The notes under the pieces: model-generated
The model's database searches: none
Seen by the model: the letters and a program-made list of their open reading frames with translations, nothing else
What the model was told of the DNA's origin: nothing
Position numbers and translations under genes: made by a program
Shown: in pieces, positions 52,788-62,024 of the stretch
Layout: every line of letters starts with the position of its first letter
Position numbering within the stretch: the first letter of the stretch is position 1
Assembly (NCBI GenBank): GCA_019136655.1
Contig: JAGVTU010000005.1
Coordinates: 124,001-188,000, forward strand
DNA: 64,000 bases
Source of the DNA: Bacteroidota bacterium
Lineage (GTDB): Bacteria > Bacteroidota > Bacteroidia > AKYH767-A > OLB10
Reading direction: 5' to 3'

Positions 52788-55311
52788 TGCCTGTTGCTGC
52801 TTTTTCATTCTTTTCATTTATGCCATCCCACGTAAATGAATCATTGGGCGAAATCAATTTTGACTTCACCAGATTTTTGACAAGCTGCCCGGCATCGTTA
52901 TAAATTTTTGCATTGAGCATATATCCCGTTTCATTCAGGTTAAGATGAAAGGTTATCACATCATTGTATCCGTCATTGTCGGGCGAAAATATTTCAGGTT
53001 CTGCACTGAACGATGATTCAGACGTAATTTCATTGGCAGCCTGCGAATTTTTATACCCCGGAGTAGCATAGCCAACATTGGCTGCAGCCGAGTGCCAGTT
53101 GCCCACATCCTGTGTGGGACGGTCAAAACGAATTCTTTCAAGAGATACTCCATTCAGATCATCAATCAAAGGATATTGCATTGATGATGTATAGGAGAAA
53201 CGATCCAATCGGTTAAATGAATAATCAGCAATGATACAGGTGCCTTTGTCATCGTTGTAGGAAGGCAGAGTTGACGGCAGAATATTTTCTTCAACAGCAG
53301 AAGGATAAAAACTCATGAGTGATGCAACATCAGAAGTGAGCACCACATATTCACCGGGAAAAAACAAATATTCATCAGCACTGATTACATAATTGGTGGC
53401 AATTGAATCGAGGTCATCGGTATTGCAGATGCGCAGATTTTTCAAATCAAAAACTTTTGTTGAATTATTATACAACTCCACAAAGTCATTACCACCTGAT
53501 TTTGGGTTAAATAAAATTTCGTTGATGAGAATTCCTCCTGCAGTAACAGCTTCGGGTATTGCAACTTTAAGACTGAGCGGTCCCGTAATTTTATTGCCGG
53601 GGCAGTCAGAAATATCATCACTTACAGTAACATGATAAATAATTCCGTTTTGCAATGGTGATGATAAAGTTAGTGATACAATATAATTGCTGATATTTAC
53701 TGAAATCGGTTGTCCAATTCCATTGTCAACAGAATAACTGGATGTGAGTGATGCCACTGCTGCATCAGGAACTTTAGAAAATGTAAGATTTATTTGTGTG
53801 GGCGATACAGGATAAACTCTTAACAACTGCGGTGCAGTAGTGTCAGTATAAATTCCTTTTACACTGTTTATTTTTCCGGGTGTTCCTCCTGCCGGGTCGT
53901 TGGATGCTGACCAGTTAAAACGATTATCACAGGTGAAGTCAGGGTCAATTCGCTCAATGGTGAATCCTCCGTTTTTCTTGGTGCTGTTGTTATAATAATC
54001 GTCACTGAAAACTACACGATCAGTTAATTGTCCGTTGTTATCTATCAGTTGCAAATCATCACCTGTATCATTATTAAGTGTAGGGAATGAAGGAGTGCCT
54101 GCAACATTTCCGTAAGAAGAAAATAATGCGGTATCACTGCTTTTACAAACAATAAGATAATCACCGGGCTGCATAGTTACATTACCAATAACAGCAATAG
54201 AAGTTGAGCCATCTGTAATTTTCCATCCTGTTAGATTCATTGCATTCGCAGAGCGGTTAAACAGTTCCACAAACTCTGCATTGGGTAATGGAGCAGCGGC
54301 TACAGGTTCGAAATAAATTTCATTGAAAACGATATCAAAGGGCTGAGCGGTTACCGGTGCCTGATAAGTGAATGTAGTGGTTGAGTTGGGCGTAATCTGA
54401 TTTCCTGCAAGGTCAGCAATGTTGTTTATGGTAATGGTGTTTGAAATACCGCTGCTAAAAGAGGAAGAAAATGTCAGATGTACAAGTGAAAAATCAGTAG
54501 CATCAAGTGAGGCAGTTGCAGGATTACCTAATCCATTATTAACCGAATAATTGGTTACCGTTTCAGCTGTAGCTTGTGTAACAGGTTCAGAAAACTGAAC
54601 ATCAGCTTGTGTGGATGATATTGCCTGTGCGCTTACAATGGTTGGAGCAATTACATCAGCAATATTGGGAATGATAAAATCATCGAAGAAAAAATTGGTA
54701 GCATTACTTGATGTATAATTACACAACACGCCAAAATAATTTCCATTGTTAAATGTTACATCAGTCCCTGTTGCCTGCAGGCTGAAGTTCGTTCCTGCAG
54801 CAGCATCTGCATAAATACTCCATAAACCATTGTTGTCTCTCGTTACTTTCACTCTGATGGTGAAGGCAGAGGCAAGAAAACCATCTGTTCCGCGAGCTAC
54901 AGAAACGGAAGCAGTTCCTGTTTGTTTGAACAATTCAATGGCATCGTTGGATGAATTTTCACCAAACTGCAGATAGTATCCATTGAGACTTCCTTTCAGA
55001 TTTTGCGAGCTGCTTACCAGATATACTCTTGCATTATTATTTCCTGAAGGTGAAAAATTGAGTTTGATATAAAACTGCCATTCTGTGTTGTCAAGAGTGG
55101 GAAGACTGGTAGCCACTGCCAGATAGGAGCTGCCTGTGCCACTGCTGTTAAGTTGTAATTGTTGCGAAGCATTTACGGTAAACTGTGCAGCATCACCGTT
55201 CCATGTTGGGTTATTCGTAAAATCGCCATCTGAAAAATCATCGTTAATCTGTCCGTATGATAAAAAATTCAGCAGAGAAAAGGCAATGAATAAAAACTTT
55301 TTCACGTTCAT
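52684..55311 (-). CDS. Secreted lamin-tail-domain protein, 3' end replaced by repeat DNA
   Basis: About 875 aa from ATG 55311 (the longer TTG frame at 55359 has no signal peptide at its start). Signal peptide FLFIAFSLLNFLSYG, a choice-of-anchor/laminin-like domain (~20-200), SbsA-like Ig domains (PTIVSAQAISSTQADVQFSEPV; LLRVYPVSPTQINLTFSKVP), and two lamin-tail domains (FDIVFNEIYFEPV..., GGILINEILFNPKSGGNDFVELYNNS). The C terminus starts as a FlgD/type B sorting domain (EIFSPDNDGYNDVITF ... DSFTWDGINEKNEKAATG) but breaks off before its last strands. The final ~35 residues, from PSKVYLPD on, are encoded by tRNA-derived copy 4. T9SS export is probably impaired. Confidence 0.8.
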   Translation of the reverse strand: MNVKKFLFIAFSLLNFLSYGQINDDFSDGDFTNNPTWNGDAAQFTVNASQQLQLNSSGTGSSYLAVATSLPTLDNTEWQFYIKLNFSPSGNNNARVYLVSSSQNLKGSLNGYYLQFGENSSNDAIELFKQTGTASVSVARGTDGFLASAFTIRVKVTRDNNGLWSIYADAAAGTNFSLQATGTDVTFNNGNYFGVLCNYTSSNATNFFFDDFIIPNIADVIAPTIVSAQAISSTQADVQFSEPVTQATAETVTNYSVNNGLGNPATASLDATDFSLVHLTFSSSFSSGISNTITINNIADLAGNQITPNSTTTFTYQAPVTAQPFDIVFNEIYFEPVAAAPLPNAEFVELFNRSANAMNLTGWKITDGSTSIAVIGNVTMQPGDYLIVCKSSDTALFSSYGNVAGTPSFPTLNNDTGDDLQLIDNNGQLTDRVVFSDDYYNNSTKKNGGFTIERIDPDFTCDNRFNWSASNDPAGGTPGKINSVKGIYTDTTAPQLLRVYPVSPTQINLTFSKVPDAAVASLTSSYSVDNGIGQPISVNISNYIVSLTLSSPLQNGIIYHVTVSDDISDCPGNKITGPLSLKVAIPEAVTAGGILINEILFNPKSGGNDFVELYNNSTKVFDLKNLRICNTDDLDSIATNYVISADEYLFFPGEYVVLTSDVASLMSFYPSAVEENILPSTLPSYNDDKGTCIIADYSFNRLDRFSYTSSMQYPLIDDLNGVSLERIRFDRPTQDVGNWHSAAANVGYATPGYKNSQAANEITSESSFSAEPEIFSPDNDGYNDVITFHLNLNETGYMLNAKIYNDAGQLVKNLVKSKLISPNDSFTWDGINEKNEKAATGMPSKVYLPDCVSQAGETSIPRSYLTVRSGKHPLN

Positions 55312-55383
55312 ATTATTTATAAGGCAGTGAAGATACGCATACCATTGCAAATTATCCAATGAAAAATTATCATTACTAAAACT

Positions 55384-55391
55384 TAATTTTG
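55384..55391 (+). promoter_or_regulatory. Promoter -7 element (TAATTTTG) of asd
   Basis: Exact TAnnTTTG match 27 nt before the asd ATG. No TTG at -33. Confidence 0.5.
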
Positions 55392-55418
55392 TAAAATTAA
55401 ATATTAAAAATAAGAATT

Positions 55419-56411
55419 ATGAAAGTAGCTGTAGTTGGAGCAACAGGGCTGGTAGGTCAAACCATGTTGAAAGTACTTGAGGAACGCAAGTTTCCACTGA
55501 CGGAATTGTTGCCTGTAGCTTCTGATAAATCTGAGGGTAAGGAAATAATTTTTAATAATAAAAAATACAAGGTTATCACCTGTGCTGAAGCGGTGAAACA
55601 AAAACCACAGGTAGCATTGTTTTCTGCAGGAGGAAGTACTTCTCTTGAGTGGGCGCCTCGTTTTGCCGAAGCAGGTACAACAGTAATTGACAATTCATCA
55701 GCATGGCGAATGAATGATGCATGCCCGCTGATAGTTCCTGAAATAAACGCTGATGTATTGCAACCTCAGCATAAAATTATAGCAAACCCAAACTGTTCCA
55801 CCATACAAATGGTATTGGCATTAAATCCTCTGCATAAGAAGTATAAAATAAAAAGAGTTGTTGTTTCAACTTATCAGTCAGTTTCCGGAACCGGAAAGAA
55901 AGCAGTTGACCAGTTGATGAATGAACGTGTTGGTCAGGATGGACCTAAGGCATATGCTTATCCGATTGACTTAAATGTTTTGCCTCAGATTGATGTTTTT
56001 CTCGACAACAAATACACCAAGGAAGAAATGAAGATGGTGAATGAAACCAGAAAAATTATGAGAGATGACAACATACGTGTTACTGCCACTACAGTGAGAG
56101 TCCCGGTGAAAGGAGGCCACAGCGAAGCTGTGAACGTGGAGTTTGAGAATGATTTTGAACTGGATGATGTTTATGAAACGCTCAAACATGCACCCGGTAT
56201 AGTTGTGTGTGACGACATCAGTAAAGCAGAATATCCTATGCCACTTTATGCTGAAGGGAAAGACGAAGTTTTTGTTGGACGCATTCGCAGAGATGAATCA
56301 CAACCTAAAAGTTTGAACTTGTGGGTTGTGGCTGACAATTTAAGAAAGGGCGCAGCTACCAACGCTGTTCAGATTGCAGAATATCTCTTAAAGAATCACC
56401 TCATTAAATAA
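55419..56411 (+). CDS. asd: Aspartate-semialdehyde dehydrogenase
   Basis: Reduces aspartyl phosphate to aspartate semialdehyde with NADPH, feeding lysine/diaminopimelate, threonine and methionine synthesis. 330 aa: VAVVGATGLVGQTML (nucleotide-binding loop), ALFSAGGSTS, NPNCSTIQM with the catalytic Cys, STYQSVSGTGKKA, and RVPVKGGHSEAVNVEF with substrate Arg and His. Cytoplasmic, complete, followed by a terminator. Confidence 0.97.
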   Translation: MKVAVVGATGLVGQTMLKVLEERKFPLTELLPVASDKSEGKEIIFNNKKYKVITCAEAVKQKPQVALFSAGGSTSLEWAPRFAEAGTTVIDNSSAWRMNDACPLIVPEINADVLQPQHKIIANPNCSTIQMVLALNPLHKKYKIKRVVVSTYQSVSGTGKKAVDQLMNERVGQDGPKAYAYPIDLNVLPQIDVFLDNKYTKEEMKMVNETRKIMRDDNIRVTATTVRVPVKGGHSEAVNVEFENDFELDDVYETLKHAPGIVVCDDISKAEYPMPLYAEGKDEVFVGRIRRDESQPKSLNLWVVADNLRKGAATNAVQIAEYLLKNHLIK

Positions 56412-56441
56412 AAAAGCTGCCTGAGTGCAGACAGCTTTTTT
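56410..56441. terminator. Intrinsic terminator between asd and the YugP-like gene
   Basis: A-tract, stem GCTG-c-CTG/CAG-a-CAGC with loop AGTG, then T6. The A/T symmetry suggests it works for both convergent genes. Confidence 0.85.
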
Positions 56442-56463
56442 ATGATATTGTTTTTATGTTTTC

Positions 56464-57144
56464 TTAATTTCTTCTTCCTCCGAGGTAAATCATTACATAA
56501 TACATCAGCGTGGCAAGAGCACTTAATGCTGCAACTACATAGGTCATGGCAGCCCACCAGAGGGCATCTTTTGCTTTTGCATGTTCGGCACTGTTTACCA
56601 TACGGCTGCTCTCAAGCCAAACCAATGCTCTTTTGCTGGCGTCAAACTCTACAGGCAATGTGATGAAACTGAACAGTACAGTCATTGCAAACAAAATAAT
56701 TCCGGCAAGCAGCAGTGAAGGAAATGTATTAATGAGCAGAATACCTGCCAATAAAACCCATTGTACCCACTTGGAAGCAAAACTTACAACCGGAACCAGA
56801 GCAGAACGCAACTGAAGCATTGAGTAAGCTTTGGCATGTTGCACTGCGTGGCCACATTCGTGAGCAGCCACTGCAGCAGCAGCAGCATTTCGTCCGCTAT
56901 ACACAGGTTCGCTCAGGTTAACAGTGCGATTGAGAGGGTTGTAATGGTCTGTAAGCTGACCTTCAACAGAAATTACTTTTACATCATTAATACCATTATC
57001 ATGAAGCATTTTTTCGGCAATTTCTTTTCCGCTCATACCGTTGCCTATCGTTTCTTGAGAGTATTTCTCAAACTTTCGTTTTAACTGTAAACTCACCAGC
57101 CAGCCGATGAGCATAAATAGAATTACAATCAGATAAATTCCCAT
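56464..57144 (-). CDS. YugP family zinc metallopeptidase (membrane)
   Basis: 226 aa. N-terminal membrane helix (MGIYLIVILFMLIGWLVSL), then the peptidase domain with DHYNPLNRTVNLSE, the zinc motif AAHECGHAVQHA (HEXXH) and downstream helices (VQWVLLAGILLINTFPSLLLAGIILFAMTVLFS). The LPVEFDASKRAL motif with a Glu ligand follows, and a last membrane pair. Family function is membrane-linked proteolysis; the substrate is unknown. Has a -7 box TATATTTG at 57210-57217. Confidence 0.9.
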   Translation of the reverse strand: MGIYLIVILFMLIGWLVSLQLKRKFEKYSQETIGNGMSGKEIAEKMLHDNGINDVKVISVEGQLTDHYNPLNRTVNLSEPVYSGRNAAAAAVAAHECGHAVQHAKAYSMLQLRSALVPVVSFASKWVQWVLLAGILLINTFPSLLLAGIILFAMTVLFSFITLPVEFDASKRALVWLESSRMVNSAEHAKAKDALWWAAMTYVVAALSALATLMYYVMIYLGGRRN

Positions 57145-57209
57145 TTTTTATATTTTATTTGCGTTGAAAACAGTTTTTTAATATTAAAGTTTTGTTGTCA
57201 AAAAGTATG

Positions 57210-57217
57210 CAAATATA
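57210..57217 (-). promoter_or_regulatory. Promoter -7 element (TATATTTG)
   Basis: Exact TAnnTTTG match on the minus strand, 65 nt before the YugP-like ATG. Confidence 0.42.
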
Positions 57218-57261
57218 CACTATCGGCACTTTTGGCAGAAACGGACATGCATACAGGAATA

Positions 57262-58353
57262 TTATTCCCAACGGAAGGTTTTAGCTGCCAAAATGTAAAT
57301 GCCTACGCCCCAACCCAGTAAAATCAGCAATTGCGAAGTAACATCTAACAATCCCGCTCCTTCAAAAGCTACTTTTCGCAGTGCATCGTTCAGATAAGTC
57401 AGTGGCATGGCTTTGCAGATGGGTTGCATCCATGCAGGAAATACTTCTATAGGAAAAAAAGTTCCTGCCAACAGAAATTGTGGCAATGTAATGATGTTGG
57501 ATATAGGAGGGATGGTGCTCTCACTTTTTGCAATTCCTGACACAATGAATCCAAATCCCATAAACACAATTAACCCGAAAGCACATAGCAAAAGCATATT
57601 CAGAAATGTTACCCAGCCATGAATGAGGGTAAATCCGAAGGCATATTTTCCAATGGTGATAATAAAGCAAGCTCCCAATAATGAAAATGCCATTCGGCTT
57701 ATTGTTTCACCAAAAATGATGGAAATACGTTTTACAGGTGTTGCAAAAAAACGTTTGATTACTAACGTTTGACGTAAACTGAAAAACACAAATGCTGTTC
57801 CGAAAACTCCGGTTGACAACAATGCAAATCCCAACTGCCCGGGCAATATAAAATCAATTTGTTTGTATTCGCGTCCCGGAATTACTTCCTGTTTTAATTC
57901 AGCCATTGGATGTTGAATGTGCGCCATCTGAAAATTTACCTTGCTGATGATGTTGTCGAGCATGTTATGGGCAAGAGTGCCTTTGTCGGGTGAAGCGGTG
58001 GAGGTTATCAGGTGTGCAGTATAGTCTGTATGTATGCTGTTGGTATTTTTTTCAATTTTTAAAATGGCATCAATTTCTCCTTTTTGTAATTCCTGCAGCA
58101 TTTTTTCGCGAGGGCCATCCACTATTTTCAAAACATTTACTTTTTGCACACTCTGAATGATAGCGTTATTTGTGTCGCTGTCCTTGTCAATAAAAAGTTT
58201 TACTTTAACAGGGCCTCCGGATAAGAAACCAAATACAAGAATAAAAATCAATGGGAATGCAATGGTAAAAACCACAGCACTGGGGCTGCGAAGAATGGAG
58301 CGGAAGCTGGCTTTTGCAATAGCCATCATCGCTCTTAACTGTGAATATTTCAT
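57262..58353 (-). CDS. ABC-2 type transporter permease
   Basis: 363 aa inner-membrane permease. One N-terminal helix (AVVFTIAFPLIFILVFGFL), a large periplasmic domain (~50-170, VKVKLFIDKDSDTNNAIIQ) and five further helices, with the ABC-2 pattern PISNIITLPQFLLAGTFFPIEVFPAWMQPICKAMPLTYLNDALRK. It resembles YhgE/DrrB-type drug or lipid exporters. No ATPase gene is adjacent, so its partner must be encoded elsewhere. Has a -7 box TACTTTTG at 58383-58390. Confidence 0.88.
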   Translation of the reverse strand: MKYSQLRAMMAIAKASFRSILRSPSAVVFTIAFPLIFILVFGFLSGGPVKVKLFIDKDSDTNNAIIQSVQKVNVLKIVDGPREKMLQELQKGEIDAILKIEKNTNSIHTDYTAHLITSTASPDKGTLAHNMLDNIISKVNFQMAHIQHPMAELKQEVIPGREYKQIDFILPGQLGFALLSTGVFGTAFVFFSLRQTLVIKRFFATPVKRISIIFGETISRMAFSLLGACFIITIGKYAFGFTLIHGWVTFLNMLLLCAFGLIVFMGFGFIVSGIAKSESTIPPISNIITLPQFLLAGTFFPIEVFPAWMQPICKAMPLTYLNDALRKVAFEGAGLLDVTSQLLILLGWGVGIYILAAKTFRWE

Positions 58354-58382
58354 TGTGGTATCTTAATACGAAAATCAGGCGT

Positions 58383-58390
58383 CAAAAGTA
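58383..58390 (-). promoter_or_regulatory. Promoter -7 element (TACTTTTG)
   Basis: Exact TAnnTTTG match on the minus strand, 29 nt before the ABC permease ATG. Confidence 0.48.
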
Positions 58391-58491
58391 ATTTAGTTAT
58401 TACCTTCTTAGTTTTCTTTTTATTAAAAAATTGTGATTTTATTCAACATTGAAAAAACTTTGCCTTTCTAATTTTACAGTAATACCATTGA

Positions 58492-58950
58492 TTAAGGACA
58501 AATCATATAAATGTGAGGAATATTATCTTCCAAAAATGATTCGCCCTGCATCTCAAATCCAAAGGATTCATAAAAATTTTTCAGATAACTCTGCGCCATA
58601 ATTTTTACAGGCTGATGCCCGAATAACTTCACACATTCATCCATCGAACGTTTAAATAACTTGCGTCCAATTCCTGTACCTCTCACCTCTATGTGGGTGG
58701 CTACTCTGCCTATGGAAGGTTCAGGATAAAGAATTCCCGGAGGAATAATTCTGCTGTAAGCCACAATGATGTTGTTCTTTCTGCCTGTAAGGTGCAGCGA
58801 CAGTTGATCAATTCCGTCCAGATCGCGATAAGGGCATGTTTGCTCTACTACAAATACCTGCTGACGCATTTGCAACAAATCGTACAGTTCGTTGGACGAT
58901 AAGTTGTGAAACGATTTTAGCGACCAAAATATATTTGCAGATGATGGCAT
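58492..58950 (-). CDS. ElaA-like GNAT acetyltransferase
   Basis: 152 aa. ElaA pattern: ELYDLLQMRQQVFVVEQTCPYRDLDGID at the N terminus, HLTGRKNNIIVAYSRIIPPG, then the acetyl-CoA loop SIGRVATHIEVRGTGIGRKLF (R/Q-x-x-G-x-G/A) and a C-terminal AQSYLKNFYESFGFEMQGESFLEDNIPHIYM. Acceptor substrate unknown. Single gene; the ~200-bp gap up to 59154 contains only the next promoter. Confidence 0.9.
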   Translation of the reverse strand: MPSSANIFWSLKSFHNLSSNELYDLLQMRQQVFVVEQTCPYRDLDGIDQLSLHLTGRKNNIIVAYSRIIPPGILYPEPSIGRVATHIEVRGTGIGRKLFKRSMDECVKLFGHQPVKIMAQSYLKNFYESFGFEMQGESFLEDNIPHIYMICP

Positions 58951-59141
58951 AGCTGCTGCAGAAATTCAATTTGTCTGAAAACAAAAATGAGTAATTTTCT
59001 TATTGCAATGCTTTTGAGTTTCATAAAATATATTCAACAATTCTGTTTTTAATAACAAGGGCTGTATGAATGATAAACCAAAGTCTGCAGGCTGATAAAT
59101 ATTTTTAAACGTTGATACCTGTAATTCGTATTGTAATTCAA

Positions 59142-59149
59142 TATTTTTG
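59142..59149 (+). promoter_or_regulatory. Promoter -7 element (TATTTTTG), near-leaderless
   Basis: Exact TAnnTTTG match with only 5 nt before the ATG of the DUF4271 gene, which implies a leaderless or almost leaderless mRNA. Confidence 0.52.
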
Positions 59150-59154
59150 CAGTC

Positions 59155-60117
59155 ATGTCATCCGGTCAGATTATCAGCAAAGACAGCAGCAGCACTGCTG
59201 CTAAAATTTCAGTTGACGGAACTCATCAGGTACATCAGATAATTTCAGGAATTGCAAAAACTGATACAGTTTTAAAATCGGGTGACACAACTGCGATTGC
59301 CGATTCAGGAAAGACAACACTTGATTCAGCATCAGCGGTTGCTGCATTCAGATTTGTGGATGAGGAAAATACTGACCTTACTTCCAATGAAATTTCATTT
59401 CTTTCTTCATCATCATATTTAGGTTCACATGCCCTGAATGTGCAATCACGCTCACCTGTTTCGTTTAACAAGCCGGTTCCCGACTGGTATGCCATTGTAC
59501 TTCTGGTACTCATAGCAGGAATCACAGTGATAAAAGTTTTTTATCACAGCATTTTCAGGCAAATGATAAATGCACTTTACAATTTTGCAGTTACCAATCA
59601 GGTGGTGCGCGATGAGAATATGCTGGTGCAACGTGCATCAATTTTGCTCAATGTAATTTTTTATGGCGGAGCAGGTTTGTTTTTATATTGGGTAAGTATG
59701 AAGCTGAGTTGGAATAATCCGGTACTAAATCATGGGTTGCTGAGGTTTTTCTTTTTTGCATTTGTAACAGCCGTATTCTTCTCTGTAAAAATGCTTTTGC
59801 TAAAATTCATCGGTTGGGTTTTTGGTATTGACAAACAAATTTCAGTGTATGTGTTCTCCATATTTCTGGCCAATAATGCTATTGGCGTAGTACTGGTAGC
59901 AACAGCAGCAGCCATGGCTTATCTGACAGAATTTTCATTTGTAAATTATCTGTGGCTGGTGTTGGCAACAGTGGCAACAGCCTTCCTGTATTTGTTTTAC
60001 AGAGCCATCTTGATATCCCGCTCTATTCCGGGCTTCAGATTGTATTATTTATTTTTATACTTTTGCACCCTTGAAATTGTACCGTTGATTTTAATCATAA
60101 AGTTGACGATTTGGTAA
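59155..60117 (+). CDS. DUF4271 membrane protein
   Basis: 320 aa. A Ser/Asp/Thr-rich soluble N-terminal ~110 residues, then about seven membrane helices starting at PDWYAIVLLVLIAGITVIKV; the block VFYHSIFRQMINALYNF...VRDENMLVQRASILLNVIFYGGAGLFLYW is typical of the family. Role unknown. Next to a HemD-like gene, an arrangement I associate with this family in Bacteroidota. 25 nt spacing suggests one operon. Confidence 0.85.
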   Translation: MSSGQIISKDSSSTAAKISVDGTHQVHQIISGIAKTDTVLKSGDTTAIADSGKTTLDSASAVAAFRFVDEENTDLTSNEISFLSSSSYLGSHALNVQSRSPVSFNKPVPDWYAIVLLVLIAGITVIKVFYHSIFRQMINALYNFAVTNQVVRDENMLVQRASILLNVIFYGGAGLFLYWVSMKLSWNNPVLNHGLLRFFFFAFVTAVFFSVKMLLLKFIGWVFGIDKQISVYVFSIFLANNAIGVVLVATAAAMAYLTEFSFVNYLWLVLATVATAFLYLFYRAILISRSIPGFRLYYLFLYFCTLEIVPLILIIKLTIW

Positions 60118-60142
60118 TTAAAAAAACAGGTGAATTAAAAGT

Positions 60143-60898
60143 ATGACCGGTAATTTGAAGGTAAAAACAATTTTAGTTACACAACCAAAGCCAGAGACGG
60201 ATAAAAATCCATACTTCGACCTTGCAAAGAAGTTTAATCTGAAAATTGATTTCAGACCATTTATTCAGATTGAAGGAATCCCGTCAAAAGATTTCAGGAG
60301 AGACAGGGTAAACCTCCCCGACTTTCAGGCAGTAATTCTCACAAGCCGTCAGGCGGCAGATCATTATTTCAGAATGGCAAACGAAATGCGCTTTACCAAT
60401 TTTGATGAAGTAAAATTTTTCTGCGTATCGGAATCTACAGCATTTTACCTGCAAAAATATATCACTTACCGCAAGCGTAAAGTATTTTATGGCAACAACA
60501 GCATCAACGACCTTACTGATGTTCTGAAAAAACATAAGAAAGAAAAGTTTTTATTGCCATGCAGCGAAGTGATGAACCCTGATATCATCAACACACTTAA
60601 AGAAGGCGATATTGATTTTGTTACTGCTGCAATTTACCGAACAGTTAGCAGCGACCTCTCAGATGTGGATATAAATTCTTTCGACATGATTGTGTTTTTC
60701 AGTCCGTCAGGGGTGCAGTCATTGATCAAGAATTTTCCTAAATACAAACAGAATAATACACGCATTGCTACCTTTGGTGTTACCACAGCTCAGACTGCAA
60801 AAGAGGCCAAGCTCAAAGTAGAAGTGATGGCTCCTGTTCCTGAGGCACCCAGCATGACAATGGCTATTGAACAGTATCTCAAAAAAGCCAATAAATAA
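60143..60898 (+). CDS. hemD: Uroporphyrinogen-III synthase family protein
   Basis: Cyclises hydroxymethylbilane to uroporphyrinogen III in tetrapyrrole synthesis. 251 aa two-domain protein: VKTILVTQPKPETDKNPYFDLAKKFN, then FQAVILTSRQAADHYF, FFCVSESTAFYL, LPCSEVMNPDII and a C-terminal DMIVFFSPSGVQSLIKNFP ... RIATFGVTTAQTAKEAKLKVEVMAP. The family is very divergent in sequence; this fits well. No other haem-synthesis gene is adjacent. Confidence 0.85.
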   Translation: MTGNLKVKTILVTQPKPETDKNPYFDLAKKFNLKIDFRPFIQIEGIPSKDFRRDRVNLPDFQAVILTSRQAADHYFRMANEMRFTNFDEVKFFCVSESTAFYLQKYITYRKRKVFYGNNSINDLTDVLKKHKKEKFLLPCSEVMNPDIINTLKEGDIDFVTAAIYRTVSSDLSDVDINSFDMIVFFSPSGVQSLIKNFPKYKQNNTRIATFGVTTAQTAKEAKLKVEVMAPVPEAPSMTMAIEQYLKKANK

Positions 60899-60908
60899 GG
60901 TAAACGAT

Positions 60909-62024
60909 TTACTTACTGTTTTTATTAATTGCTGCGCGCAACTTCACTGATTCCTGCTGAAAGGTTTTGTTGGAAGATGCATCCAGTTTGTTGAGATAAA
61001 CAAGTGCATTGCTGTATTGTTTCATTTCATTGCAGCACCAGGCTCCGTAATACAAAGCATTTACGTCATCAGCATGTTCTGATAAAATAAACTGAAACTT
61101 CTGCAATGCGCTTTCATATTTTTTTCGGTTCAATTCACTCAAAGCACTTTCAAGCAATTCATCATAGCTCACATTTTTAACCTGCATGGTGTTCAGTGCT
61201 CTGATTTTGTCTTTGTTTTTATGAATGTCTGAATCAACACTTTCTTCGTTGCTCATGGCAGGCACATCCGCTCTGTACGTATATTCATTTGCATAATTGT
61301 ACGTTTTGAAACCCTGTATTTTTTTCAGTCTTGAATTGTTTTCAGCAACCGGTGCACCGGCAGCCATTACTGATTTTTCGCGATACGAATGATCCTGTAC
61401 AGGTTCGGGCTCTGCAACGGTGGCTGCTACAGCGTATGCATCATTTAAGCCAACACCTGAAGAAATAGTATCTGCAGGAGGCGATTGCATGGGCTGAGCG
61501 GTAATGCCTGAAGCTTTTTCACTTTTCTTGTTGGGTATAGCAGCAGCATGCTCCTCTGAAATTTGATGTTGAGATTCTGCCACCAACTTATCACTGTTAG
61601 GCTCAATCGGTGTGGCCTTGATTTCGGCAGGAGGTGGAGGTGGAGGAGTGGCAGTGTGTTCGGCAGGAGGAAGTTTAGCAGCAATTTTTTCTTCACCGGT
61701 GTGATTATAAACAGAAATAACCCAACCTGCAGCAAGCAACAGCACTACGGATGCAGCAGCATACCACCATCGGCTGGCAGCAGGCACATGGCCTTGTCCT
61801 GTTGAATATTTAGCTGCTACTGTTTGTATAGTTTCATCAAGTGCATGTGAAGTGCCGGGCATTGCCAATCCCTCCAGTGCATCGGAGCACAACTCACAAT
61901 CGGTTAAATGTTTTTCAACTTCATGTTCTTCAGCAGCTGTGAGTGTGCCTTTGCTGTAAGCAATCAATTTCTCTTTGCTGAGGCATTGCGAAGTTTGAAA
62001 TATGTCTGTTTTATTGTTGTACAT
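60909..62024 (-). CDS. Anti-sigma factor (zf-HC2) with periplasmic TPR-like domain
   Basis: 371 aa. Cytoplasmic N-terminal anti-sigma zinc domain (HEVEKHLTDCELC, HxxxCxxC), one membrane helix (WWYAAASVVLLLAAGWVISVY, ~90-110), and a Pro/Glu-rich linker with PPPPPPAEIKA. The C-terminal part has TPR-like helices (LLESALSELNRKKYESALQKFQFIL, NALYYGAWCCNEMKQYSNALVYLNKL). It binds the sigma factor encoded just upstream, whose 3' end it overlaps by 14 nt. The signal sensed is unknown. Confidence 0.88.
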   Translation of the reverse strand: MYNNKTDIFQTSQCLSKEKLIAYSKGTLTAAEEHEVEKHLTDCELCSDALEGLAMPGTSHALDETIQTVAAKYSTGQGHVPAASRWWYAAASVVLLLAAGWVISVYNHTGEEKIAAKLPPAEHTATPPPPPPAEIKATPIEPNSDKLVAESQHQISEEHAAAIPNKKSEKASGITAQPMQSPPADTISSGVGLNDAYAVAATVAEPEPVQDHSYREKSVMAAGAPVAENNSRLKKIQGFKTYNYANEYTYRADVPAMSNEESVDSDIHKNKDKIRALNTMQVKNVSYDELLESALSELNRKKYESALQKFQFILSEHADDVNALYYGAWCCNEMKQYSNALVYLNKLDASSNKTFQQESVKLRAAINKNSK

